This document shows positions 17,712-27,510 of a DNA stretch of 64,000 nucleotides, piece after piece. The notes under the pieces are model-generated. The model saw nothing but the letters and a program-made list of their open reading frames with translations. It was not told the DNA's origin and ran no database searches. Every line of letters begins with the position of its first letter. Positions within the stretch are counted from its first letter, which is position 1. This stretch comes from Candidatus Enterococcus willemsii. Its GTDB lineage: Bacteria > Bacillota > Bacilli > Lactobacillales > Enterococcaceae. The stretch spans positions 54,548 through 118,547 of the forward strand of contig NZ_MAEL01000010.1 of NCBI RefSeq assembly GCF_009933335.1. Reading direction: 5' to 3'. The position numbers and the translations under genes were made by a program.

Positions 17712-19655
17712 ATGAAAGCAATTGAAATTGACGATTTACTCCAACTGAAAACGATTAGCACCCCTGTGTATCATCCAACGGGGGATTGTTTTTTATATGT
17801 GGAGAACAGTATAGATGAAACAACAAATCAGTATATTTCAACTATTTTTTTATATAATTTGACAACGAAAGTAAAAACAGCGCTTCAGACCGGGGGGCTA
17901 AATCATTCGCCTACTTGGAATAAAGAAGGCACGGCTTTTTTATTTTTATCAACACAGACAGGTACTCAACAAGGGTATCTATATGAGTGTGATGAGGAAC
18001 AAACAAAACAAGTTACTAATGAAGTAAATGATGTGCAGGCCATTATGTGGCATTTGGATAGTCAACGCTTTTTTTATACTACACTTAGAAAAGATACAAT
18101 ATCTATTCCAGATGTTTTTATAACTGAATCTATTGATTATTTAGAAAATGGTCGAGGGCTGATTTCTGAATCGGAGCGTTCTGTGATTTGTCTATCTTCA
18201 CTCACATGTGAAAAAGTAGAAGAGTTAACAACGTATAGTCTGGGATATGGATTGAAAAAAATGATGACTTTATCACCAGATGGACAATATTTAACTTTTG
18301 AGAATCGGCTGTTACATGATCCGTTCAATCAAGATTCAGGAATTTTTCGTTTGAATTTACACACAAAAAAAATCGATAAACTTACAAATTTAGACACGGG
18401 TATGTTTGGCGAACCTACATATTCGCAAGGTGGTCGTTATCTTGGAATGGTAGGAAGTGCAGTGAGTTATCACACAAGTAATCAATTAGCTGTCTATGTG
18501 TATGACTTAAAGCAAGAACGCTTAACTAAAATGATGGAGTCATTAGATGCTCAAGTGAGTGATTTTGCAGTCAGCGACTGTAAGTCAACTACTGCAAATG
18601 CTTTATTGCAATGGTCTAATAGTGAACAATGCTTCTATACATTGGTTTCATTAGAAGGAAATGTCCAACTTGTCCAAGTGAATTTAGATGGTAGTTGGAA
18701 GATACTAGAAATGTTAGGTCCTCATGTCACGGACTTTGCGTTACATCCAAACAAGCCCGAAGCATTAATTTGTATTAGTACATCAGATTCACCAACGCAA
18801 TTGGTGCATTATCATTTGCATACAGAAAAGAGTGAACTATTACTTGATACAGGTACTAAATTGAAAGACAAGGTACAAGGTATTTATCATAAAGTGGAAT
18901 ATACGGCAGCAGATAATGGTCGAGTTCCAGGATTTTTAGTTGTCCCCAAAAACTTTGCTGAAAATAAAAAGTATCCCTTAATTGTTAACATTCACGGTGG
19001 ACCGTATACGATGCACACTGAAACTTTTCATCATGAAGTACAGTATATGATTAGTCAAGGCTATCTTGTGTTGTTAGTAAATCCTCGTGGAAGTTTTGGC
19101 TATGGACAAAAACATTTAGACGGGGTAGTTGGTAAGTATGGGGAAGGCGACTATCAAGACATTATGACTGCTGTAGATGGGGTGTTAGAGGAGTTTAATT
19201 GTATTGATTCTAATGAACTTTTTGTCACTGGTGGAAGTTACGGTGGTTTTATGGTCAATTGGATTGTTACCCAAAATCAACGCTTTAAGGCCGCCATTAC
19301 CCAACGATCAATGTCTAACTTTGTGAGTATGATTGGAACAAGTGACATTGGCTATTACTTTTTTGTCGAGGAGTCGAGGGCTGACATATTGCAACCAGAA
19401 ATTTTATGGCAAAAATCTCCACTCGCACATGTGAAAAATGTGGAGACGCCAATTTTAGTGATGCAATCAGAGCAAGATTATCGGTGTCCAATGGAGCAAG
19501 CAGATCAATGGTATCGTGCATTAAAATATTTAAAAAAAGAAGCGAAATTTATTCGCTTCAATCATGCAAACCATGAACTTTCTCGTACGGGAAATCCCCA
19601 GTTACGTATTATTCGTTTACGGGAAATGCTGAAATGGTTTAATGAACATCGTTAA
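17712..19655 (+). CDS. S9 prolyl oligopeptidase-family serine peptidase
   Basis: This 647-residue protein has an N-terminal beta-propeller (about residues 1-385, WD40-like/TolB-like blades with repeated SPDGQ-type motifs) and a C-terminal alpha/beta hydrolase domain. The catalytic triad is readable as S509 in GGSYGG, D589 in SEQDYRCP and H621 in NHANHELSR, the pattern of acylaminoacyl-peptidases (S9C). No signal peptide is present, so it should act in the cytosol on short or N-blocked peptides. It is the last plus-strand gene of the peptide importer operon (18-base gap, AGGTGGGA site). Its end overlaps the end of the convergent IclR gene by 17 bases. Confidence 0.9.
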   Translation: MKAIEIDDLLQLKTISTPVYHPTGDCFLYVENSIDETTNQYISTIFLYNLTTKVKTALQTGGLNHSPTWNKEGTAFLFLSTQTGTQQGYLYECDEEQTKQVTNEVNDVQAIMWHLDSQRFFYTTLRKDTISIPDVFITESIDYLENGRGLISESERSVICLSSLTCEKVEELTTYSLGYGLKKMMTLSPDGQYLTFENRLLHDPFNQDSGIFRLNLHTKKIDKLTNLDTGMFGEPTYSQGGRYLGMVGSAVSYHTSNQLAVYVYDLKQERLTKMMESLDAQVSDFAVSDCKSTTANALLQWSNSEQCFYTLVSLEGNVQLVQVNLDGSWKILEMLGPHVTDFALHPNKPEALICISTSDSPTQLVHYHLHTEKSELLLDTGTKLKDKVQGIYHKVEYTAADNGRVPGFLVVPKNFAENKKYPLIVNIHGGPYTMHTETFHHEVQYMISQGYLVLLVNPRGSFGYGQKHLDGVVGKYGEGDYQDIMTAVDGVLEEFNCIDSNELFVTGGSYGGFMVNWIVTQNQRFKAAITQRSMSNFVSMIGTSDIGYYFFVEESRADILQPEILWQKSPLAHVKNVETPILVMQSEQDYRCPMEQADQWYRALKYLKKEAKFIRFNHANHELSRTGNPQLRIIRLREMLKWFNEHR

Positions 19656-20454
19656 ATTCATGAATTTGTGTTGCTTTTTCTTTAAAGAATCGATAGGACG
19701 TAAAATTTAAATCGTTTTCTGATAATACAGCAGAAATTTGATTGGCTGTCATTTTGACTAACTGACCCAAACTTTCGATATCTGTTTCTTTCGTTCGATA
19801 AATTGGTTTTGCAATAGCTAAAGAACCCAGAATTTTATCGTTAGAAAAAATTGGAGCAGCAATGGCTACAACATCAGGAGTAACAATTTCTTTACTGACA
19901 ATCCATCCTTGTTGGCGTGTTTTTTCTAAGATTGTGGTTAACATATTTGGTGTTAGTGTCGCATTTTTCCGTATATGAGTAAATGGACTATTCAGTACAG
20001 TTTGGACAGTATCTTCATCTAGGTATGCCAAAATCGACCAGTAAGAAGCTCCTGAATACAAAGGCATTGATTTATTTAGAGAGACGGCAAAGCTTACTTT
20101 ATTTTCGGGCTCAAAAGCATCAATTGTTGTTGCTTCTAAGTGATCTAGTTTGACTAAATAAACAGATTCGCCAGTTTCTTGCATCAAATTATGTAAAAAA
20201 GGTTGAGTCAATGAAGCCACATTATATTTATCATAAGAAAGATAGCTGAATAAAGCTAATGCTGGACCAATCTCATATTGTTTTAATTGGTGGTGTTTTA
20301 TGAGATAACGATTGTTAACAAATGTTTCTAGGATGCGGTAAACGGCAGTTTGATTCATTTCTAGTTTTTGCGCAACTTCGCGAACAGTCCACCGCTCCTT
20401 TTCTTTTGTAAATAAATTTAATACATGTAGGGATTGATTTAGTGTTTTAAGCAT
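19639..20454 (-). CDS. IclR-family transcriptional regulator
   Basis: The 271-residue protein has an N-terminal winged helix (about residues 5-65, with TVREVAQKLEMNQTAVYRILETF) and a C-terminal IclR effector domain (about 75-250) that normally binds a small organic ligand. The start is the ATG at 20454, behind GGAGG at 20461-20466; a longer frame from 20505 has no such site. It points away from the DUF1177 gene (92-base divergent gap) and converges on the peptide importer operon, so it probably controls one or both. No clear operator palindrome was found in the divergent gap. Confidence 0.88.
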   Translation of the reverse strand: MLKTLNQSLHVLNLFTKEKERWTVREVAQKLEMNQTAVYRILETFVNNRYLIKHHQLKQYEIGPALALFSYLSYDKYNVASLTQPFLHNLMQETGESVYLVKLDHLEATTIDAFEPENKVSFAVSLNKSMPLYSGASYWSILAYLDEDTVQTVLNSPFTHIRKNATLTPNMLTTILEKTRQQGWIVSKEIVTPDVVAIAAPIFSNDKILGSLAIAKPIYRTKETDIESLGQLVKMTANQISAVLSENDLNFTSYRFFKEKATQIHEFNDVH

Positions 20455-20546
20455 GACAAACCTCCATTTTTCCTCAAGACTAGCGGATAGTGGAGATTCT
20501 GTCAATGAAAAAAGGTAGAAAAAATTAGAAGATTGGTGGAATAAAG

Positions 20547-21485
20547 ATGGTACTAAAACAAGTCATTGAAACGTTAGATGTAATCGATTCAGCATATGTG
20601 AATGGCAAATCAGTTGCAGCGCTATTTAAGACATATAGTGAAGTAAAAATTGAACTAAGTAAAGTTGAGGGAGAAACTGGATTTACAGAATTCATTCGTT
20701 TTACAATCCCCGGAAAAGCGGGGAAAACGAAAGGTGGAACATATCCAACTCTAGGTATTATTGGACGTCTGGGAGGCATCGGTGCAAGACCAGCTCGCAT
20801 TGGGATGGTTTCTGATGCAGACGGTGCCGTGTCAGCCATTGCAGCAGCATTGAAAATTTGTGACATGCAACAAAAAGGTGATGTGTTAGATGGGGATGTG
20901 ATTGTATCTACACATATTTGTCCAGATGCCCCGACGGAACCACACGAACCGGTTGATTTTATGGGGTCACCCGTAGATATTTTGACGATGAATCAATATG
21001 AAGTCACCGAAGAGATGGATGCCATTTTATCCATTGATACAACTAAAGGAAACAACGTAGTCAATCACAAAGGCATTGCTATTTCTCCAACAGTAAAAGA
21101 AGGATATATATTAAGAATTAGCGATGATCTTGTTCGCATTTTAGAAATGACATCGGGAAATTTGGCAACAACATTTCCAGTAACAACCCAAGATATTACG
21201 CCATACGGAAATGATGTTTATCATATCAATTCAATTTTACAGCCCGCTGTTGCTACGAATGCACCAGTAGTAGGTGTAGCAATCACAGCAGTAAGTGCAG
21301 TACCCGGATGTGGGACTGGGGCAAGTCATGAAATTGATATTGCAGCGGCGACACGTTTTGCTGTAGAAGTCGCAAAAGAATTCACTAAAGGAAGTTGTAA
21401 TTTCTATGACATCTCAGAGTTTACCCATTTACAAAAACTATATGGAAGCCTTAATCATTTACAGACATTAGGAAAAATGGAATAG
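20547..21485 (+). CDS. DUF1177-family protein of unknown function
   Basis: The 312-residue protein resembles the DUF1177 family, whose function I do not know. It is soluble, with no signal peptide or membrane segment. It has several conserved-looking motifs: GGTYPTLGIIGRLGGIG, MVSDADGAVSA, the histidine-rich VIVSTHICPDAPTEPHEP, and AVPGCGTGASHEID. The clustered D, H, C and E residues would suit a metal-dependent enzyme, which is an inference only. It is divergent from the IclR regulator, lies next to the peptide importer/peptidase operon, and ends in its own terminator. The neighbourhood suggests a step in the use of an imported peptide or amino-acid derivative. Confidence 0.8.
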   Translation: MVLKQVIETLDVIDSAYVNGKSVAALFKTYSEVKIELSKVEGETGFTEFIRFTIPGKAGKTKGGTYPTLGIIGRLGGIGARPARIGMVSDADGAVSAIAAALKICDMQQKGDVLDGDVIVSTHICPDAPTEPHEPVDFMGSPVDILTMNQYEVTEEMDAILSIDTTKGNNVVNHKGIAISPTVKEGYILRISDDLVRILEMTSGNLATTFPVTTQDITPYGNDVYHINSILQPAVATNAPVVGVAITAVSAVPGCGTGASHEIDIAAATRFAVEVAKEFTKGSCNFYDISEFTHLQKLYGSLNHLQTLGKME

Positions 21486-21513
21486 AATCAAGTTTGGACA
21501 AAATATTAAAAAA

Positions 21514-21561
21514 AGTAGTCACACTTCTCACGAATAAGTTGAGAGCTGTGATTGCTTTTTT
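21514..21561 (+). terminator. Intrinsic terminator after the DUF1177 gene
   Basis: AGTCACACTTCTCA pairs with TGAGAGCTGTGATT (one mismatch and two G-T pairs) and is followed by a T-run. It separates the DUF1177 gene from the sorbitol operon. Confidence 0.75.
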
Positions 21562-21659
21562 CTTTATGATTTTTACTGCTATAGTAAGTGTTCACAATTA
21601 GTATATTTTTTTTTCATCTAGAGTAAAAAAGACTGTCTTAATTTTTTCACAAATCCGAC

Positions 21660-21678
21660 TATACTGAAAGCGTAAACA
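21660..21678 (+). promoter_or_regulatory. cre: Sorbitol operon -10 box and catabolite-repression (cre) site
   Basis: A -10-like TATACT (21660-21665) overlaps TGAAAGCGTAAACA (21665-21678), which matches the CcpA consensus TGWAANCGNTNWCA at all but one position. A cre site directly over the start region predicts repression of sorbitol use when glucose is present. The -35 region is weak, consistent with a need for the operon's own activator. Confidence 0.72.
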
Positions 21679-21697
21679 AAAAGTAGGAGTGATAAAT

Positions 21698-22498
21698 ATG
21701 ACAGATTGGTTAGGCATTAGTGGAAAGACAGTCATTGTAACGGGAGGGTCTTCAGGAATTGGTAAAAGTATTGTCGAGAGTTTACTAGCACAAAAGGTGA
21801 ATGTTGCAAATTTTGATATTGCTGATTCAGACATAAGTAACGAACAACTCTTATTTGTGAAAGTTGATGTGACTTCACGACAAGAAGTTGAAGCTGGCGT
21901 TGCTAAAGTTGTTGAACGATTTGGAACAATTGATGGCTTAGTAAATAATGCAGGAATTAATATTCCACGTTTGTTAGTCGATAAAAACGAAGCGCATAGT
22001 CAATATGAATTATCTGATGAAGTGTTCGATAAAATTATTGCGATTAACCAAAAAGGCTTGTATTTAATGAGTCAAGCAGTTGGACGGATTCTATTAGCGA
22101 AGCAAGCAGGTGTCATTATTAATATGTCATCAGAATCTGGCTTGGAAGGTTCCGAAGGACAAAGTGCTTATGCAGCAACCAAAGCCGCTGTGAATAGCTA
22201 TACTCGTTCATGGGCAAAAGAGTTAGGAAAATCAAATGTGCGTGTTGTTGGTATTGCACCAGGAATTATGGAAGAAACGGGTCTTCGCACGTTATCTTAT
22301 GAAGAGGCTTTAGCTTATACCCGCGGTATCACCGTTGATGAATTACGTGCAGGATACGCGAAAACAAGTACCATTCCACTAGGAAGAAGCGGGAAGTTAC
22401 ATGAAGTTGCGGATTTGGTATGCTATTATTTGTCCGATCGCTCAAGTTATATAACAGGTGTAACAACTAATGTAGCTGGAGGTAAAACTAGAGGATAG
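21698..22498 (+). CDS. srlD: Sorbitol-6-phosphate 2-dehydrogenase (SDR family)
   Basis: This 266-residue short-chain dehydrogenase would oxidise sorbitol 6-phosphate to fructose 6-phosphate with NAD+. It shows the cofactor motif TGGSSGIGKS (near residue 15), NNAGIN, the catalytic Ser (NMSSESG) and the YAATK Tyr-Lys pair. The start is the ATG at 21698 behind TAGGAG; an in-frame GTG at 21689 overlaps that site. It is the first gene of the sorbitol PTS operon, which supports the substrate choice over other hexitol phosphates. Confidence 0.87.
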   Translation: MTDWLGISGKTVIVTGGSSGIGKSIVESLLAQKVNVANFDIADSDISNEQLLFVKVDVTSRQEVEAGVAKVVERFGTIDGLVNNAGINIPRLLVDKNEAHSQYELSDEVFDKIIAINQKGLYLMSQAVGRILLAKQAGVIINMSSESGLEGSEGQSAYAATKAAVNSYTRSWAKELGKSNVRVVGIAPGIMEETGLRTLSYEEALAYTRGITVDELRAGYAKTSTIPLGRSGKLHEVADLVCYYLSDRSSYITGVTTNVAGGKTRG

Positions 22499-22513
22499 AA
22501 GTGGGGGAAAAAG

Positions 22514-24376
22514 ATGGCGCTAGTCAATCGATGGTATCAAATTCTGCAATTGCTAGTCACCCATAAAGAAATGACCCTGACAGAATTGCAGAAACAACTT
22601 TCGATGAGTCCGCAAACTGTCCGTAAAAGCATCGACACGTTAAATGATGAATTAATGAATATTGCACTGATTGTCCAATGTAATAATCATTTTCATCTAG
22701 AAATTCAACAACATGATCAATTTGACATAGTGATGGCGGGAAGTTTGAAAAAGCAAAGTGACTTTAATTCATCAAGTAAGCGCGTTGCGTATATCATTAA
22801 ACGTCTAATCGAAGCAGATGATTTTGTACTGATGGATGATTTATCTGAAGAATTGGGTGTCAGTCGTGGGACAGTTGTCAAAGATATTCGTAATATGAAG
22901 CAACAAATAGGCACGTTTACAGTCAAAGTAATTGGTACACCAAACCGAGGAATGCAAATTGTTGGAAATGAATTTGACTTGCGTTTACTACACATCTATT
23001 ATGTGCAAGATTATTTTGAAGAAACATTTTTAACAGAAGAAACGAAAAATGTATTACAAGAGATGGTCAGCACATCAGGAATGATTAAGAACCACAGTAG
23101 CTTATTGCAAAAAGCTGTTTCAATTGTATTACAACGAGTGCTGACTAATAATTTATTGACGGATTTACCTGATGCATACACAAATTATGTGCAACAACAT
23201 GATCAGTTGGAACAATTAATTTATCATTTAGAAACGACTTACAATGTGACTTTAAGTCAGTTAGAGCAAGCCTTTATTAGTTTTCCATTTAATATGAATG
23301 CCATCAAGTTGCGAGACAAACATTTAGCGAATGATGAGCAATTAATGAGTTATTTTTCAGCGATGATGCAAAAAATTTATGGTGCTCTTGTGGTAGATAT
23401 AGATGAAGAGCAGTTGTTTGGTGAAATGAAAGATCATCTGATGTACATGATTAATCGCTTAGTCTTTCGAGTTGAGTTACAAGATTTATTTTATGGTGAA
23501 ATAGAGAAGCAGTATCCATTTGCTTATGAGTTAGCGAAGGTCGGGGCACAAGCATTAGGCGAAAAATTATATCGAGAAGTGCCTACGGTGGAGTATAGTT
23601 ATCTAGCTTTTTATTTTGAATTGGCGTTACGTCGTCAGCCAAATGAAAAAAGTAAAAAAGAAATCGCCGTTGTCTGTAGTACAGGAAAAGGCACAGCGTT
23701 AATCATTCGAAGACAACTGGAGCGAGTATTGGGGCCGGAAATACAGATTACGCATTTCTCAGAAGAAGCCTATGAAAAAAGCGACTTAAATAAATATTTT
23801 GCGATTTTTACAACGATTCCCTTAAAAAATGTGGACGAACATACTCCTGTTATTCAACTAACAAATTTATTTAATGATACGTGGTTACGAAAAGAATGGA
23901 AACGTGCGGAAAAAGTACGAGCTGCAAGTATTCAACAATTACAGATTAAGTATCAGCTTTTATCGATGGATGCGTCTTATATAGAGAACTTATCCACAAT
24001 GATTAACGTATTAAGGCAGGAAGAATTGATTGATGAACAATTTGCACAACGAATTTTTGAAAGAGAAGCCCAATATTCCACTATTTTTGAATCGCGAATT
24101 GCTTTTCCACACACGACTAATCCGGCTTCAACAGAAATTATTTTATCGGTAGGGATATTTCCAGAGACATTTCAAACGGAAGAAGGAAGCGTAGAAATTA
24201 TTTTTTTATTAGCAATTCCCGCTACCTTAACGATACGAAAAGAAAGAGAATTGCTACAATTGTATGATCAACTATTCGCTGTAGCAGGAAATGCAGAATT
24301 ACGTAAGGAGCTTTGCCAACAAAGAGAGTTATCCTCTTTGCTGACTTGGATGAAAAGAAAGGGGATTATTGCATGA
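22514..24376 (+). CDS. gutR: PRD-containing transcriptional activator of the sorbitol operon (GutR/MtlR type)
   Basis: The 620-residue protein has two N-terminal helix-turn-helix regions (near residues 15-45 and 95-125), PTS regulation domains (about 175-390), an EIIB-like domain (about 395-480, with the AVVCSTGKGTA loop carrying the phosphorylatable cysteine) and a C-terminal EIIA-like domain (about 500-620, histidine in AFPHT). Such regulators are switched by phosphate from HPr and from the sugar's own EIIB, so they activate transcription only when the sugar is present and glucose absent. It sits inside the operon it probably controls. Its stop overlaps the next start (ATGA). Confidence 0.9.
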   Translation: MALVNRWYQILQLLVTHKEMTLTELQKQLSMSPQTVRKSIDTLNDELMNIALIVQCNNHFHLEIQQHDQFDIVMAGSLKKQSDFNSSSKRVAYIIKRLIEADDFVLMDDLSEELGVSRGTVVKDIRNMKQQIGTFTVKVIGTPNRGMQIVGNEFDLRLLHIYYVQDYFEETFLTEETKNVLQEMVSTSGMIKNHSSLLQKAVSIVLQRVLTNNLLTDLPDAYTNYVQQHDQLEQLIYHLETTYNVTLSQLEQAFISFPFNMNAIKLRDKHLANDEQLMSYFSAMMQKIYGALVVDIDEEQLFGEMKDHLMYMINRLVFRVELQDLFYGEIEKQYPFAYELAKVGAQALGEKLYREVPTVEYSYLAFYFELALRRQPNEKSKKEIAVVCSTGKGTALIIRRQLERVLGPEIQITHFSEEAYEKSDLNKYFAIFTTIPLKNVDEHTPVIQLTNLFNDTWLRKEWKRAEKVRAASIQQLQIKYQLLSMDASYIENLSTMINVLRQEELIDEQFAQRIFEREAQYSTIFESRIAFPHTTNPASTEIILSVGIFPETFQTEEGSVEIIFLLAIPATLTIRKERELLQLYDQLFAVAGNAELRKELCQQRELSSLLTWMKRKGIIA

Positions 24377-24858
24377 GTTTTATTTATATATTTGGGGCAT
24401 TTGTAGTTGGAGCCTATATTTTACAAGTTCTATTCGGAATGAAACAAATTAAGCATTTCAATCAAACTTATCAAGAGCTACGTAGAAAAGGGAAAGTAGC
24501 GATTGGACGTCGAGCAGGCAAGGTGAAAGCAGGGACGATTATCCTGTTTGCTGTTGATGAACATGGAAATATTTTGGATGCTCGTAAAATGCAAGGGGTA
24601 ACTGTCTTAGCAAAATTCCACCCATTACCTGCTTATATTGGGGAAGATATTCATTATATGGATAAATATCATCCCATGGTGCGTAAAGAAAATAAATTAA
24701 TCCAACAAGCGATGGAAAATGCACGTGAAATTTATCTCCGTGTAGAACTAGGAAATTATCAAGAGGAACAACCGTTATCGCCATTTGCTGGCGCTAAAAT
24801 TCAAATTCAATTATGGAAACATCAAATGCAAGCAAAAATGAAGAGGAGTGTTGAATAA
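24373..24858 (+). CDS. gutM: Glucitol operon activator-like protein GutM
   Basis: The 161-residue protein has one N-terminal membrane segment (about residues 2-20) followed by a soluble domain that matches the GutM/SrlM family (FGMKQIKHFNQTYQELR, GRRAGKVKAGTIILFAVD). GutM is an auxiliary activator of glucitol operons in enteric bacteria; its mechanism is unclear. The start at 24373 overlaps the regulator stop by four bases, and its stop overlaps the next ATG by one base, so translation is coupled. Confidence 0.85.
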   Translation: MSFIYIFGAFVVGAYILQVLFGMKQIKHFNQTYQELRRKGKVAIGRRAGKVKAGTIILFAVDEHGNILDARKMQGVTVLAKFHPLPAYIGEDIHYMDKYHPMVRKENKLIQQAMENAREIYLRVELGNYQEEQPLSPFAGAKIQIQLWKHQMQAKMKRSVE

Positions 24859-25412
24859 TGGAGTATATTACTAAATTTGCTGAAGGATTTATGAACTTGT
24901 TTCAAACAGGGGCAGAGACGTTTATTTCATGGATGACAGGTATTGTACCTGTAGTCTTAATGTTGATGGTTGCGATGAATACATTGATTGCCTTTCTAGG
25001 GGAAGAACGCGTGACGAAAGTGGCACGATTATCTGCCAAAAATCCATTCACGCGTTATTTAGTCTTACCGTTCTTATCGGCGTTTATGTTAGGAAATCCG
25101 ATGTCATTTACGATGGCGCGTTTTTTACCGGAATACTACAAACCGAGCTATTATGCAGCACAAGCACAATTTTGTCATACAAGTAACGGGGTTTTTCCTC
25201 ATATTAATCCGGGGGAACTATTCGTTTGGTTAGGAATCGCACAAGGAATTACGACATTAGGCTTAAATTCAATGGAATTAGCTGTACGTTATATGCTTGT
25301 CGGAATTTTAATGAACTTTATTGGTGGTTGGGTAACAGATTTCACTACTGCTTATGTATGTAAACAGCAAGGAATTACACTTAGCAAAACAGTAAAAGCA
25401 ACGATAGACTAG
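24858..25412 (+). CDS. srlA: PTS glucitol/sorbitol-specific EIIC component
   Basis: This 184-residue membrane protein is the first part of the sorbitol permease (GutA/SrlA EIIC2 type), with about four membrane segments and the conserved segment NPMSFTMARFLPEYYKPSYYAAQAQFCHTSNGVFPHINPGE in its middle. It forms the transport channel together with the next gene product. GAGGAG lies just upstream of the ATG. Confidence 0.93.
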   Translation: MEYITKFAEGFMNLFQTGAETFISWMTGIVPVVLMLMVAMNTLIAFLGEERVTKVARLSAKNPFTRYLVLPFLSAFMLGNPMSFTMARFLPEYYKPSYYAAQAQFCHTSNGVFPHINPGELFVWLGIAQGITTLGLNSMELAVRYMLVGILMNFIGGWVTDFTTAYVCKQQGITLSKTVKATID

Positions 25413-25427
25413 AAAGGGGTAAGACAA

Positions 25428-26423
25428 ATGACTTATAATAGTATTCGAGTAGTAAAAGGTAATGGGGGATATGGTGGTCCCTTAGTGATTACACCAACGG
25501 AAGAAAAACATAAATTTATTTATATTACAGGTGGCGGAGAGAAACCAGCAATTGTCGATAAAATTGTTGAATTAACTGGGATGGAAGCGGTGAATGGATT
25601 TAAGACTTCGATTCCTGATAATGAAATCGCTTTAGCTATCATTGACTGTGGGGGAACATTACGTTGTGGAATCTATCCGAAAAAAAACATTCCAACAATT
25701 AACATTGTTCCTACTGGAAAAAGTGGCCCCTTAGCGCAATACATCAATGAAAATATTTATGTATCCGCAGTTGGGAATGCCCAAATTTCATTAGCGACAG
25801 ATGAACAGACACAAACTGCTGGAACATCATCAGAGCCAACACGTGAATTTAAATATGATACAAGTAAAAAAATTACTGAGCAAAAAGCTGAGCAACAAAA
25901 TTTTATCGCCAAAATTGGAATGGGCGCTGGGAAAGTTGTAGCAACATTTAATCAATCGGCACGTGAAGGTGTACAGACGATGATTCACACTGTTATTCCA
26001 TTTATGGCATTTGTTTCTTTGTTGATTGGTGTTATTCAAGGATCAGGAGTTGGTAACTTCTTTGCCAATATTATGGCACCTTTAGCAGGGAATGTTGTCG
26101 GTTTAGTGATTATTGGTTTTGTTTGTTCGTTACCATTTTTGTCTCCATTATTAGGACCAGGAGCAGTAATCAGCCAAGTAATTGGAACACTCATTGGGGT
26201 TGAAATTGGTAAGGGGAATATCCCACCACAATTAGCGTTGCCAGCATTATTTGCCATTAATACTCAAAACGCCTGTGATTTCATTCCGGTTGGTTTAGGG
26301 TTAGAAGAAGCGGAAGCAGAAACAGTAGAAGTTGGGGTGCCAGCCGTGTTGTATTCTCGCTTTTTAAATGGGGTACCACGTGTCGTTGTTGCATGGTTAG
26401 CAAGCTTTGGATTATATAGTTAA
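25428..26423 (+). CDS. srlE: PTS glucitol/sorbitol-specific EIIBC component
   Basis: The 331-residue protein starts with an EIIB domain (about residues 1-120) whose likely phosphorylated cysteine is in [11 protein letters not shown], then a linker, then a membrane EIIC part (about 185-331) with the [24 protein letters not shown] ending characteristic of SrlE. It passes phosphate from EIIA to sorbitol during uptake. An AAAGGGG site precedes the ATG. Confidence 0.93.
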   Translation: MTYNSIRVVKGNGGYGGPLVITPTEEKHKFIYITGGGEKPAIVDKIVELTGMEAVNGFKTSIPDNEIALAIIDCGGTLRCGIYPKKNIPTINIVPTGKSGPLAQYINENIYVSAVGNAQISLATDEQTQTAGTSSEPTREFKYDTSKKITEQKAEQQNFIAKIGMGAGKVVATFNQSAREGVQTMIHTVIPFMAFVSLLIGVIQGSGVGNFFANIMAPLAGNVVGLVIIGFVCSLPFLSPLLGPGAVISQVIGTLIGVEIGKGNIPPQLALPALFAINTQNACDFIPVGLGLEEAEAETVEVGVPAVLYSRFLNGVPRVVVAWLASFGLYS

Positions 26424-26447
26424 TTTCGTTTTTTAGGAGGAAATGTC

Positions 26448-26804
26448 ATGTCAGTATTTCGTACAACGGTTCTTTCAATTGGACCAGAAGCAGAATTATT
26501 TAAAGAAGAAAAAATGGTGATTTTATTTGGAAAGGATGCACCCGATACCTTGGCGGACTATTGCTACAATATTGAAGTTCATCCAACCAATGGTGAAATT
26601 ACCACAGCACATGAATTAGTCATTGATCATCAAAAATATAAAATCACAGCAGTCGGAGAAGTTGTACTACCTAATTTGGAAAACTTAGGTCATATTACCA
26701 TTAAATTTGATGGTTCTACTACACCTGAATTGCCAGGAACGTTGTATGTGGAAGACAAACCGATGCCAGATATTCAGGTAGATAGCATGATTTGTATTCA
26801 ATAA
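26448..26804 (+). CDS. srlB: PTS glucitol/sorbitol-specific EIIA component
   Basis: This 118-residue soluble protein has the size and pattern of GutB/SrlB EIIA: FGKDAPDTLADYCY, a histidine-bearing EVHPTNG stretch, YKITAVGEVV and LGHITIKFDG. It accepts phosphate from HPr and gives it to the EIIB domain encoded just upstream. AGGAGG precedes the ATG. Confidence 0.92.
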   Translation: MSVFRTTVLSIGPEAELFKEEKMVILFGKDAPDTLADYCYNIEVHPTNGEITTAHELVIDHQKYKITAVGEVVLPNLENLGHITIKFDGSTTPELPGTLYVEDKPMPDIQVDSMICIQ

Positions 26805-26829
26805 ATAGATAAAGGGAGGGGAGCAATAG

Positions 26830-27510
26830 ATGGAATTTATGTTAGATACTGTCGATTTGGAAAAAATTCGTTATTATCAAGCAATATTACCATTGGCAGG
26901 AGTCACTTCTAATCCAACGATTCTCAAACAAGCAGGGAAAATTGATTTTTACGACCATTTGAAAGAAATTCAGTCGATCATAGGTGCTGCAAGTTTACAC
27001 GTGCAAGTCGTCGGAGAAACCGCCGAAGAAATAATCGCTGATGCAGAACAAATCTTAGCGCATTTAGGCAAAGAGGTGTACATTAAAATTCCTGTGAATG
27101 AAGCAGGATTAACCGCAATCAAACAATTAAAAAAACAGGCAGTACGTATTACAGCAACAGCTATCTATACTGAGATTCAAGGATATTTAGCAATCGCTGC
27201 GGGTGCCGATTATTTAGCACCGTATTATAATCGTATGGAAAATTTAAATATTGATGCTGCAGACATTATCGGCGCACTTGTTGCAGAAATTACTCGAACA
27301 AAGTCAAATAGTAAGGTATTAGCAGCAAGTTTTAAAAATGTGGCTCAATTGAATACTGCTTGTCGTGTCGGAGCACACGCTATTACAGCGGGACCTGATA
27401 TTTTTGATCAAGCATTTAAAATGCCAGCCATTCAACAAGCGGTAACGGATTTTCATAATGATTGGCGCGAAACTTTTTCTGTGGAGAATGTAAAGGAGTT
27501 AACTGAATGA
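26830..27510 (+). CDS. Transaldolase-like fructose-6-phosphate aldolase
   Basis: The 226-residue protein matches the short transaldolase/FSA family, with GVTSNPTIL near residue 24 and the Schiff-base lysine probably K86 in VYIKIPVN. FSA-type enzymes split fructose 6-phosphate into dihydroxyacetone and glyceraldehyde 3-phosphate. In a sorbitol operon the dehydrogenase makes exactly that substrate, which gives the enzyme a place in the pathway, but some family members have other substrates. Its end overlaps the next start by four bases. Confidence 0.82.
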   Translation: MEFMLDTVDLEKIRYYQAILPLAGVTSNPTILKQAGKIDFYDHLKEIQSIIGAASLHVQVVGETAEEIIADAEQILAHLGKEVYIKIPVNEAGLTAIKQLKKQAVRITATAIYTEIQGYLAIAAGADYLAPYYNRMENLNIDAADIIGALVAEITRTKSNSKVLAASFKNVAQLNTACRVGAHAITAGPDIFDQAFKMPAIQQAVTDFHNDWRETFSVENVKELTE

